Assembly: GCF_026151205.1 (NCBI RefSeq)
Contig: NC_087078.1
Coordinates: 9,068,675 to 9,132,674, forward strand
Length of the DNA: 64,000 bases
Reading direction: 5' to 3'
From: Bolinopsis microptera
Taxonomy: Eukaryota; Ctenophora; Tentaculata; Lobata; Bolinopsidae
Both the position numbers and the translations under genes were made by a program. The notes beneath the pieces were generated by a model. It was given only the letters and a program-made list of their open reading frames with translations, was not told where the DNA came from and did no database searches. Position 1 is the first letter of the stretch. Every line of letters starts with the position of its first letter. Shown here in pieces: positions 21,261 through 31,157 of this stretch.

Positions 21261-23162
21261 TGACAGTACCTGAGAGTTTATTAAAATTAAACTTAAAGTA
21301 CTAATTTTGTCTTGTTTTACGTTTTATTTCCGTTGGGGGAAGAGGGTTGCAGAAGTGTTATTTCAGGGATCGTTCACTGTGAAGTGGGTTTGATTAAGCT
21401 AGTGTAATTTAACACAAAAGCCATGTGTAAAGCTGATTAAAACTTGGACGCCGAAGCCGCCTTAAGGGGGAAGTTTAAGTTGACCAAAAAGTGATGACGT
21501 AATAATATGTGAACGACCTCTTATCTACAATCAAAATTGATATCATAATAAGTTTGAAAAAGATTAGGATTTTTGTTGACGTCAGCAAAGCTTTGCCCGA
21601 TGGCCATGGCCTGGCCCTTCCAGTTCCATCTTCCCAACTTTGTCATTTGTTGAATTTCGACTCAACGTAGCTGTAATTTGTTTGAATTAAAATGTTTGGA
21701 ACTAAATTTCTTCTGGAATTTATTGTTGTTTTTAAAAAGCTTTAAATCCTATTTCTAGGCTTATTATGATTATAATGAATCACATGTGCTATTTCATGTT
21801 TTATTTTAATCCAGACGTATAATATATTATATTATGACTTTTTTTGTTTTACTATTTCATATTTACAAATATTTTAAGTTTATTTAACGAACATATTCGT
21901 AAAATGCATTTATGACACGGATATTCAATTTTAAGTGTATTTCAGCCGATATTGGTTTTTAAATCCTTATCTTGTGTATTAGTACCTAAAGTAGTATTAA
22001 AACCTACTTTAAAGATATAATAGATGTAATTAAATTATGTCATTTTGATTTTTGCTTTAAAATTACGAGAATTGCATTGTTTGTTGATTTGACATTAATT
22101 TAGAATTTATTACACTTGAGAAAATATTTTATTTATTGGGAATATTATACAGTATGTAGAAACGCACTATATTTATGGCCAGTTATATCTTCATTTATAC
22201 GTGGCTGGACAGTTGGTGGCAACTAATTCTGGTCACTTCTTGATCGTTATTCATGCACTGCGTTCATGATTATGATAAAATTGAAATTGAATGTGTATTT
22301 TTATTATCTTTTAATTTAGAATTCACCCAAAAGTAAAGACTGAAACAATAAATATGAAAATTTCGTATGTCTTACAACTCAGCTTCAGTCGGTTTGTCAT
22401 GACAAGAAATGTTTGATACATTTTAGAAAGTTCCTTTTTTTAGGATAACCATTCTATTCGATTTTCGCAGTTAAAGAATATTACTGTTATTGAAAAGATT
22501 AATTTTTAAGTAGCTATATAGCATCTACTTAACTTATATCATGTATATTGTCATCGACAAAATACGATATTTTTGAACTATCTTTTCATCTTAATTTTCA
22601 ACCAACCTTTCCACTATCAATATATCGAATTCAATGAAGACACATGTGTATATTCTGGAATATGTTAATATAATATATTCTGGAATATATTTAATTCTTT
22701 AAGAAACGCCCGTATTTTCGAAACATTAATAAAATAAAGGAACATATTTTGAGCTCCTGTTTTAATCCCATTCTCACATTGTTGAAAAAATAAAAACACA
22801 GATTGCAGAACTCATCCAATTTTATAATTATATTTGTTTAGTGTGAACTGATAAACGCTGTACTGAGCTTAGATTAGTGTAGTTTAATTTAATTTTTATT
22901 AAGTTCAATTCAGGAGTGAGTTTTAAAGATTGGCTAAGTTAAAGTACAGTATTTCCCCCTCTATAATTAACGGATGCTTATTTTCGCTGCTTCAAATTTA
23001 AAGGGACGAAAATTGTGTCCAAAAAACGCTTTGTAGTTATAGTTGTGCAATGTGCAGGCGGCGTAAAGAGGGGGAATACCGTAATCCAATTAATGATGGC
23101 TTTATGTATCCGAATTTGTGATGGACGAGACTGCTGCTTGGATAAAATCAAGTTTGGTTTGT
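21261..23162. other. No gene seen
   Basis: Very AT-rich intergenic DNA between two convergent genes. I see no exon, RNA gene or tandem array. Confidence 0.55.
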
Positions 23163-23168
23163 TTTATT
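23163..23168 (-). terminator. Polyadenylation signal of the 402-residue gene
   Basis: On the minus strand AATAAA starts only six bases after the TGA (TGACAGGCTAATAAAAC), giving an unusually short 3' UTR and supporting this as a terminal exon. Confidence 0.65.
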
Positions 23169-23174
23169 AGCCTG

Positions 23175-24383
23175 TCATGACGTTCCGACGTAAAGAGAAT
23201 CGGATGGCCGCCTACAAGATATAGATCTCGAGTTACCGACAGGGTATCTAGGCTGCACTCTGTCCCAAGCAACATTCTGAACGAAGTCTCGGGTGTTAGA
23301 ATTACGAGTGTACTGCTGGTCGTGGAATCTATAAGTATTCGGGCAGTACCGGACTTGCTTGATGGATTTAGGCCGTTCTAGCCGGACGCTCTCTTTGAGC
23401 CGTACATCCGGTTCTCGAGCCCTGTAGTCGTTCAGGTAAACTGATTTATAGATGTTGTTTTGCGTCCGAGTTGCTGGTGTGGCTCTCGGCCTAGCAGTCA
23501 CATTCTCGACAACTACCTCACTTTCTTCATCGGGCTCGTCCGTGGAGAACATGTTCGTACTGTTAGTCGGTACATGTATACCATCTCGATGCCCTGAGGG
23601 CTGGTTGGTTACAGTCATATCTTCCTGAAGGAAGGAAACTGATTTCCTGGGTATATTCTTATCGTGAGAGGTCCGGTGTTTTGATTTAGCATAGTGTAAA
23701 TAGTTTGGTCGGTTATTAGATGCCTGAGGTGAAGACGGAGGGTCGCTTACAAACTTTTGACCGACGATTGCGCTGCTAGATGCTTTGAATTTGGGTGAAC
23801 TGGGTGGGGCCGATGCTCCATTTGAATGATCAGGCGAATCGGACCTTTGCATTTTAGCCATAACCTCACACACGCTGATTCTTTGCTTCAAGTTCATATC
23901 CTTCTCTTTTGAACTCTGGTTCGAGCGAGAGTGCTGATTTTCGCGAACCTGAGAATTCCTTGGCTTCCACTTTCGATTTTCACCCTGGTACAACCATTTC
24001 TGATTTACTGTCATTTTCTTGGCCTTAATGAAATTTTCGTGATTTATTTCTTTCTGGTTTCCCGTATCATTCTCATTCTCATTATTTTCTTTTTTGATTT
24101 TAATTTGATCTTTGACGCAACCGGGATCATCAGCTGATGTCTGCCGTTTACTGAGAGAAGAATGTGCAGATTTTGGTCGATTAACCGTTGACAGGTGTTT
24201 TCCGAATGGCTTGTGGTTCAGTTCCCGTTTTCCAATTCCAACTGCGGATTTTACCCGTCGGTTACATCTTTGAGGAGGCTCAGGTAAACAGAAACCTTCC
24301 CTGTCCAAAGTTTGATCTGTTATCATCCGGTTTTGCGATGTATTGTTTCCCCTAATCGTGAGATCCACCGGCGAGGGCGTCAT
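23175..24383 (-). CDS. 402-residue basic, disordered protein, function unknown
   Basis: A single long open frame starting at a true ATG at 24383. In the same frame upstream a TAA closes it, and TTCTTATTCAG just before the ATG looks like an acceptor, so the 5' UTR may be spliced. The protein is rich in Ser, Arg, Lys, Asn and Pro, with no membrane segment, signal peptide or recognised domain. Low-complexity patches include KKENNENENDTGNQKE and SAPPSSPKFKASSS. The C-terminal third holds Tyr/Arg motifs (NIYKSVYLNDYRAREPD, then ERPKSIKQVRYCPNTYRF) loosely reminiscent of microtubule-associated ciliary proteins; I do not assign it. Composition is unlike the flanking AT-rich DNA and the polyA signal follows at once, so it is probably real. 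Confidence 0.72.
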   Translation of the reverse strand: MTPSPVDLTIRGNNTSQNRMITDQTLDREGFCLPEPPQRCNRRVKSAVGIGKRELNHKPFGKHLSTVNRPKSAHSSLSKRQTSADDPGCVKDQIKIKKENNENENDTGNQKEINHENFIKAKKMTVNQKWLYQGENRKWKPRNSQVRENQHSRSNQSSKEKDMNLKQRISVCEVMAKMQRSDSPDHSNGASAPPSSPKFKASSSAIVGQKFVSDPPSSPQASNNRPNYLHYAKSKHRTSHDKNIPRKSVSFLQEDMTVTNQPSGHRDGIHVPTNSTNMFSTDEPDEESEVVVENVTARPRATPATRTQNNIYKSVYLNDYRAREPDVRLKESVRLERPKSIKQVRYCPNTYRFHDQQYTRNSNTRDFVQNVAWDRVQPRYPVGNSRSISCRRPSDSLYVGTS

Positions 24384-26220
24384 GCCTGAATAAGAATAAA
24401 TTTATCAACATTGCCGAAGCATGAGTGCAGTTAAATATGCTGTCGATATAACTTCAAATATAACGATTGATATTACTATTACGTGTTATTAGCATTAATA
24501 ATCTTAAGGCGTAAGAATGAAATCAAAAGTCAAAATTCCGCCAACTCAAACTGATTTCGAAATCAGAAATGGAACCAATTCCGAATTAAACGACTCCTCG
24601 GTCTTTGTAAATATTATTCTAGGTTAATGACTTGCAACATGGTATGGTTCTGTCATTTTACATTTAGGATCGAACTTAGTTACTATTACTATTAAGAATT
24701 AAAAGCATGGCGATGCGATCTACCAACGATATTACGATAATAATTACACTACTAGTGTTAAAGATTAAGAAGCACGATACACAAGTAATAATATACAGTA
24801 TAGTCAAACTTGAGCTAGTTGATCAATTAGGTAGGCAAGAAATAGTCACTGATTTATCGAGCGAAACCAAATATTGACATATCAGATATCTATATTGTGC
24901 TAAAAACATATTCAGTTTTAAGTTTAGGTATAATTCGATATTGGAGTTCAACAGCTGGAACAAAATTGGCAAAATTACAACACAATGACGCAGCAAAAAT
25001 AACTGCCTCCGCAAAGTTATTTATCTTCACTTTAAGATTTGAAATAGAATCGGAAAAAGCTGCGCGCGCTGCGCGCATGATTCGTAACACTAACACCAAA
25101 ACAAGTGTTCGAGTTTATTGTTTATGTACGTATGACGTAATATATAAACATTTATCAGTCCAATTATCGTTACTACTACTAGGTACTAGCTTAAAAGATA
25201 TTTTTAAGTTGCCTAAATTCAAATAAATGCATTTCGTTCATTGAAGGCAAAAGTAAAACGTAAAATTAAATAAAAGTAAAACAGTTCCATGAAATCTGCA
25301 TAGTATTAGTTATTTGTTATTGGTTATGAATTTTGATCATTGATCATGCAAGACTTTAAATGTAAATTGAATTGTTGCTTATTAACAATTTGTTGATTCT
25401 ATTATTGGATTATTGATATTCAAATAGGTAAACTTGAACAATGATTACAAGTAGTATTTCAACAATGTGCAATGGAAAAGATTGCATGATATAATTGACT
25501 CGAAACCCAAACAGAAGACTATAAGAATTCACCAAAGAATAATTGTACTAAATCATGATCAATAATGTAGACAGTGTACTTGTATTTGTAGCTGTAGTAC
25601 AAATTTACAAATGCAGCGTAAACATAAACCTAAATACGTGCAGCTAAGATCATAAATTACGTTAAGAGTTACGGTAATGAGTATGAAGGCGTTTCAAGTG
25701 TCTTCAGCAATTCCCGGAATTCTCATCTCTTATTTCAAACTGAAATAAACAGAGTACTGTAAGTATAATCTCGAAGTATTACATTTTCACGTTCCTAATT
25801 CCTATCCTTGATCCTTGATTTAACACTTAACAGCAAAAATTCCAACATAACACTAACTGTCCCGGGTCCCCCTCACTCTTTGTTTTATAAGTTTCAGGGT
25901 ATATAAATGGCATTGGTATTGTCAATTAAATACTTTATTAATATTAGTGATCAACTGAGTTGTGCATGAATAATTAGATTCGTCTTTTCATACATAATAA
26001 TAATATATATTGTCACATAACATTTTTGTAAGAACTTGAGTATATCTGAAAAATGCGCTAAATGTTACCTCAACTTTGAGTCCAACTCGGCGCGCGTCTT
26101 AGTAGGTTATAAAACTCAAGCCATCGCACATCGATCCATTATCGAACAATGCACCTAAGGCTAACCTCGAACATAGGTTAACATTATTATATAACAATGT
26201 TTGCTTTAAAACCGAGTAGC
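24384..26220. other. No gene seen; one dispersed-repeat fragment
   Basis: AT-rich. At about 26074-26118 lies a piece of a dispersed repeat (GAGTCCAACTCGGCGCGCGT, then TAGTAGGTTATAAA) also seen at 27304, 27910 and 41860. Confidence 0.5.
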
Positions 26221-26229
26221 TAAGCTCCT

Positions 26230-27003
26230 AGGGACTACGGGTGGAAGACGAAAAATTGAAATTCCAACAGCATCTTGTTCCCTTCATTGTGCTGATTCCG
26301 GGAAGCATTCTGTTTACGCTCTCATCATTCTGTAGAATGAGATATCGTTCATTTGAAATTGGGTAATTATAGGCCTGTCAAGGATTGCAGCCCAATTAAG
26401 TGCTGATCAATTGCAGCTCCTTGTGCCATATAACTATTAGGGGATAACTTGTTCAGTGTCATCGAAAACGTAGGGTTGCAAGGTTTTCCCTTCGATTTTC
26501 ATCCATAAAAAATCCTTTTATTTTCGATTCTCCGGGCCAGCTGTCTGCTGGGTTTCAGAAGGTGGTACCAGATGCTGCTATAATTGAGCGCTCAGCTAAT
26601 TGGGTCCAATTTCACACGAAACACTATATTATTCCATATAAGGCCTGATCAAGTAACTTGAGCTCTGGTAACGTCACAAAATATCCTAGTCGGCATACGA
26701 CACGTTACGATTGTGATCATGGATCACGTGCTCGATGATTTACGAATCAAGGTCACGTGATAGGACCGACTGTCACGTGACCTCAGTTATCCCTTATATG
26801 GCACAAGGAGCTGCAATTGATCAGCTCTTAATTGGGCTGTAATCCTTGACAGGCCTATAATTACCCAATTTTAAATGAACGATATCTCATTCTACAGAAT
26901 GATGAGAGCGTAAACTGAATGCTTCCCGGAATCAGCACAATGAAGGGAACAAGATGCTGTTGGAATTTCAATTATTCATCTTCCACCCGTATAGTAGTCC
27001 CTA
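26230..27003. mobile_element. 774-bp long-TIR element with 9-bp TSD (Mutator-like MITE)
   Basis: Left arm 26230-26432 and right arm 26794-27003 are inverted copies with only a few mismatches, both starting TAGGGACTAC. The host word CTAAGCTCC flanks both ends (26221-26229 and 27004-27012), a 9-bp target-site duplication. Long TIRs with a 9-bp TSD are the signature of Mutator-like elements (established knowledge). The spacer has CACGTGA words and no ORF, so it is non-autonomous. Confidence 0.9.
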
Positions 27004-27303
27004 CTAAGCTCCTCTCTTGACACACGCTTTCTTAAGCATGCTCCCGAAAAGCTTTGGTTATGGTAACGACTACAGACTAGGATTATTTGACAGCAAGTCT
27101 AGTAGGACTAGGAACAATAACATCCTCCGATCCCTCATATTCAGCTGGTATTTTTTATGTTGAAAATGATAACATCCACTCTGATTTGTGATTAAAGAGT
27201 GACATATCTGATCGAACGTTATTTGACCGGGCATTGCGTGAACGGTAATAATTTTGATCAACGGATATTGAAATTTAAAATCATTATGAACGCTCGAAGT
27301 TAA

Positions 27304-27371
27304 CGGGTGATACTCGTAAAATATTTGTTCCATATAACTCGGCGCGCGTACTGGTAGGTTGTAAACCTACA
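27304..27371 (+). repeat. Dispersed repeat copy (ACGGGTGATACTCGTAAAAT type)
   Basis: Contains ACGGGTGATACTCGTAAAAT, ATTTGTTCC and CTCGGCGCGCGTACTGGTAG. Related copies are at 27910-27991, 41826-41920 and partly at 26074-26118. Confidence 0.75.
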
Positions 27372-27439
27372 AGCTCGAAGGCATTCATTTAATGTTTAAG
27401 GTATTTAATTTAAGTTTAACTACTATTATATTCTACTTG

Positions 27440-27600
27440 TGAAACAAGCGCGTCACGCAGTACGCGTACGTATACACATGGCTATTGGCTATGTAAAGTA
27501 TTATTATACTTCGCCGCGCTGGACTTTATTTGAACGGACAACAAGCGCGTCACGCAGTACGCATATACAATATACAATATACACATGGCTATGTGAAAAT
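27440..27600. repeat. Two copies of an ACAAGCGCGTCACG repeat
   Basis: Each copy contains CAAGCGCGTCACGCAGTACG followed by a TATACACATGGCTAT tail. Further copies lie at 28729-28768 and 41083-41122, so this is a dispersed family. No coding function is visible. Confidence 0.8.
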
Positions 27601-27652
27601 AAGTACCAACTATGAACTAACAATTTATTGGTTGACGATGTCAACCCATCGA

Positions 27653-27683
27653 GATCGTTGCTCTGCGAAGCAGAGCAACGATC
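27653..27683. other. Perfect 14-bp-stem hairpin
   Basis: GATCGTTGCTCTGC, loop GAA, GCAGAGCAACGATC. One arm recurs near 28203-28220 (GCTTCGCAGAGCAACGATC), so it belongs to a dispersed repeat. Confidence 0.85.
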
Positions 27684-27909
27684 GACGATTGGTTGCAGGA
27701 ATGCGAAGCAAGACTGCTAGTTCGCGCGGCGCGTCGAAGCGGCGAAGTCCTCCAAACAATTTACTATTAACAATTAAATTATTAAACTGGGCGCTCGTCT
27801 AAATTTCTTCGAAGTAGCGCGCGCCACTATCTTCGCGAAATACATTTGCCCGATGGCAAGTGCTACAAAGTAGCGCGCGCCGGGCCAGACCATTAACAAT
27901 GGTCTTATA

Positions 27910-27991
27910 ACGGGTGATACTATGTACTCGTAAAATATTTGTTCCGTCGATGAGTCCAACTCGGTGCGCGTCCTGGTAGATTATAAACCTT
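27910..27991 (+). repeat. Dispersed repeat copy
   Basis: Second copy of the ACGGGTGATAC...CGTAAAATATTTGTTCC family, with GAGTCCAACTCGGTGCGCGT and CCTGGTAGATTATAAACC. It flanks other short GC-rich repeat fragments. Confidence 0.75.
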
Positions 27992-28378
27992 CAACAATGG
28001 TCAAGTACAGCCGCGCACGAGTGCGTGGCTGTATCTGATCTCAGCTTTTGCCACAATCAACAATACTAGTGAAACGACAATGGGGGTCACAACTTGATAA
28101 AATCTTATTCAGATCACGATATCAGATATCGATCCACGCTGTTTTCATTTCCAATTTCGGTATGAATTGTCCATTGTTAATGAACTAGCCCGGCGCGCGC
28201 TGCTTCGCAGAGCAACGATCTCGTCATGCGTCAGGGATTGAAATAAATACTTTCAATACGCGCATTCATGCGAGCCGCGCCAAACGAAATTGATGACAAT
28301 GTGCACTAATTTGGTTAATCTAACACATGTACTGTGGAACTGAGGGCCGCGCACTTCTACTGTATTGCTGGCGGCAAA

Positions 28379-28456
28379 CTTACGAATCAAGGTCACGTGA
28401 TAGGATTAGCGATCACGTGATAGGACTGAATTACACGTGACCTCAGTTATCCCTTA
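28379..28456. repeat. Fragment related to the spacer of the 26.2-kb element
   Basis: TACGAATCAAGGTCACGTGA and GTGACCTCAGTTATCCCTTA are shared with 26741-26796. The TIR arms are missing, so this is a relic copy. Confidence 0.8.
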
Positions 28457-28597
28457 TAGGGCCGCTCCTATTACATATTAAATCGATCACCCAAATTTTT
28501 AAGAAAATTGTTGTGAAAATGGAAAAGGCCCGTCGGGTATGAAATTTATCTCCATCGTTGTATTTTTGGACGCTGATTCCGAATCACCCCCCATGAC

Positions 28598-28717
28598 GTT
28601 GCTCTAACCAGAGCCCTCTCGCTTGCAGTAGCGCGCGACCGCCGGAGGCGGCAAAGAGTTGCTCTAACCAGAGCCCTCTCGCTTGCAGTAGCGCGCGACC
28701 GCCGGAGGCGGCAAAGA
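28598..28717. repeat. 60-bp direct duplication
   Basis: Two tandem copies of a unit with GCTCTAACCAGAGCCCTCTC and GCGCGCGACCGCCGGAGGCG. A diverged single copy lies at about 32187-32236 inside the long-TIR element. Confidence 0.92.
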
Positions 28718-28880
28718 AACAAGTGAAACAAGCGCGTCACGAAGTACGCGTAGGCACATGGCTATGTGAAGGCAAAGAGGGCTCTATCCATGGCCACATC
28801 TGGCACCACAAATCGTGGTGCCAGATTTCCTCCCATATTTCTGATGCCGCGCGGGACGTGTCAGTCATTTTTAGTCATGT

Positions 28881-30985
28881 CCGTGGATTGTGATTGTAAT
28901 ATCGGAAAACAATATTTTCTCATTGGATTTGATTTTTGTAGAGAGCTAATATACCTTCTATGATCATGCACTCCATTTAACAAATTTTGCTTGTTCCTTT
29001 GTTTGTTGCAATCATTCAGTTGATCATTCGGCGGATGATTCAAAGGGCCGGGACATATTTTAATGTTAAATTCTCAATAACCAGCAGACTTGTTACCAGT
29101 TACCTTACTACACTTTTGTCATTTGCAATTGGACTTTGGATTTATTTTCTCATTGGATTAGATTTTTGTAGGGAGCTAATATACCTTCTTTGATCATGCA
29201 CTCCATTTAACAAATTTTGCTTGTTCCTTTGTTTGTTGCAATCATTCGGTTGATCATTCGGCGGATGATTCAAAGGGCCGGGACATATTTTAATGTTAAA
29301 TTCTCAATAACCAGCAGACTTGTTACCTGCAGTTACCTTGCTACACTTTTGTCTTTTGCAATTGGACTTTAGATTTATTTTCTCATTGGATTAGATTTTT
29401 GTAGGGAGCTAATATACCTTCTTTGATCATGCACTCCATTTAACAAATTTTGCTTGTTCCTTTGTTTGTTGCAATCATTCAGTTGATCATTCGGCGGATG
29501 ATTCAAAGGGCCGGGACATATTTTAATGTTAAATTCTCAATAACCAGCAGACTTGTTACCTGCAGTTACCTTGCTACACTTTTGTCTTTTGCAATTGGAC
29601 TTTAGATTTATTTTCTCATTGGATTAGATTTTTGTAGGGAGCTAATATACCTTCTTTGATCATGCACTCCATTTAACAAATTTTGCTTGTTTCTTTGTCT
29701 GTTGCAATCATTCAGTTGATCATTCGGCGGATGATTCAAAGGGCCGGGACATATTTTAATGTTAAATTCTCAATAACCAGCAGACTTGTTACCTGCAGTT
29801 ACCTTGCTACACTTTTGTCTTTTGCAATTGGACTTTAGATTTATTTTCTCATTGGATTAGATTTTTGTAGGGAGCTAATATACCTTCTTTGATCATGCAC
29901 TCCATTTAACAAATTTTGCTTGTTTCTTTGTCTGTTGCAATCATTCGGTTGATCATTCGGCGGATGATTCAAAGGGCCGGGACATATTTTAATGTTAAAT
30001 TCTCAATAACCAGCAGACTTGTTACCAGTTACCTTACTACACTTTTGTCATTTGCAATTGGACTTTAGATTTATTTTCTCATTGGATTAGATTTTTGTCA
30101 TTTGTAGGGAGCTAATATACCTTCTTTGATCATGCACTCCATTTAACAAATTTTGCTTGTTCCTTTGTTTGTTGCAATCATTCAGTTGATCATTCGGCGG
30201 ATGATTCAAAGGGCCGGGACATATTTTAATGTTAAATTCTCAATAACCAGCAGACTTGTTACCTGCAGTTACCTTGCTACACTTTTGTCTTTTGCAATTG
30301 GACTTTAGATTTATTTTCTCATTGGATTAGATTTTTGTAGGGAGCTAATATACCTTCTTTGATCATGCACTCCATTTAACAAATTTTGCTTGTTTCTTTG
30401 TCTGTTGCAATCATTCGGTTGATCATTCGGCGGATGATTCAAAGGGCCGGGACATATTTTAATGTTAAATTCTCAATAACCAGCAGACTTGTTAGTTGTT
30501 ACCAGTTACCTTACTACACTTTTGTCATTTGCAATTGGACTTTGGATTTATTTTCTCATTGGATTAGATTTTTGTAGGGAGCTAATATACCTTCTTTGAT
30601 CATGCACTCCATTTAACAAATTTTGCTTGTTCCTTTGTTTGTTTCAATCATTCAGTTGATCATTCGGCGGATGATTCAAAGGGCCGGGACATATTTTAAT
30701 GTTAAATTCTCAATAACCAGCAGACTTGTTACCTGCAGTTACCTTGCTACACTTTTGTCATTTGCAATTGGACTTTAGATTTATTTTCTCATTGGATTAG
30801 ATTTTTGTAGGGAGCTAATATACCTTCTTTGATCATGCACTCCATTTAACAAATTTTGCTTGTTTCTTTGTCTGTTGCAATCATTCAGTTGATCATTCGG
30901 CGGATGATTCAAAGGGCCGGGACATATTTTAATGTTAAATTTTGAATAACCAGCGGACTTGTTACCAGTTACCTTATTACACTTT
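28881..30985 (+). repeat. Satellite array, period about 233 bp, nine copies
   Basis: The anchor GATTTTTGTA recurs at 28931, 29161, 29394, 29627, 29860, 30090, 30330, 30567 and 30800, so the period is 230-240 bp. Units carry TTGATCATTCGGCGGATGAT and CAAAGGGCCGGGACATATTT. Two unit subtypes alternate (GTTACCAGTTACCTTACTAC versus GTTACCTGCAGTTACCTTGC), suggesting a higher-order dimer. Short insertions occur at 30090 and 30490. The short open frames are artefacts. Confidence 0.95.
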
Positions 30986-31026
30986 TGTCATTTGCAATAG
31001 TACATTTGTTAAATGTACTATTGTAT

Positions 31027-31149
31027 ACTGTTCGATCTGTTGTTTTTATACATTTGAGTTCACATTGCACTTTATCAAGTTATCAGATCATAATTTCAGT
31101 CGACTAATATTTTCTTGTCTTAAAACAGCTTATTGTTTAACATTTTACC
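31027..31149 (+). repeat. Flanking host repeat, copy 1
   Basis: ACTGTTCGATCTG through TTTAACATTTTACC is repeated downstream at about 34120-34250 with roughly 80-90% similarity by eye. The 2.9-kb long-TIR element is inserted between them, apparently into a pre-existing tandem repeat. Confidence 0.75.
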
Positions 31150-31157
31150 AATTACTC

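Noticed and set aside
24897-25226. Overlapping 109- and 69-codon frames on opposite strands
   Set aside because: No splice context, low-quality composition, and each is only the shadow of the other.
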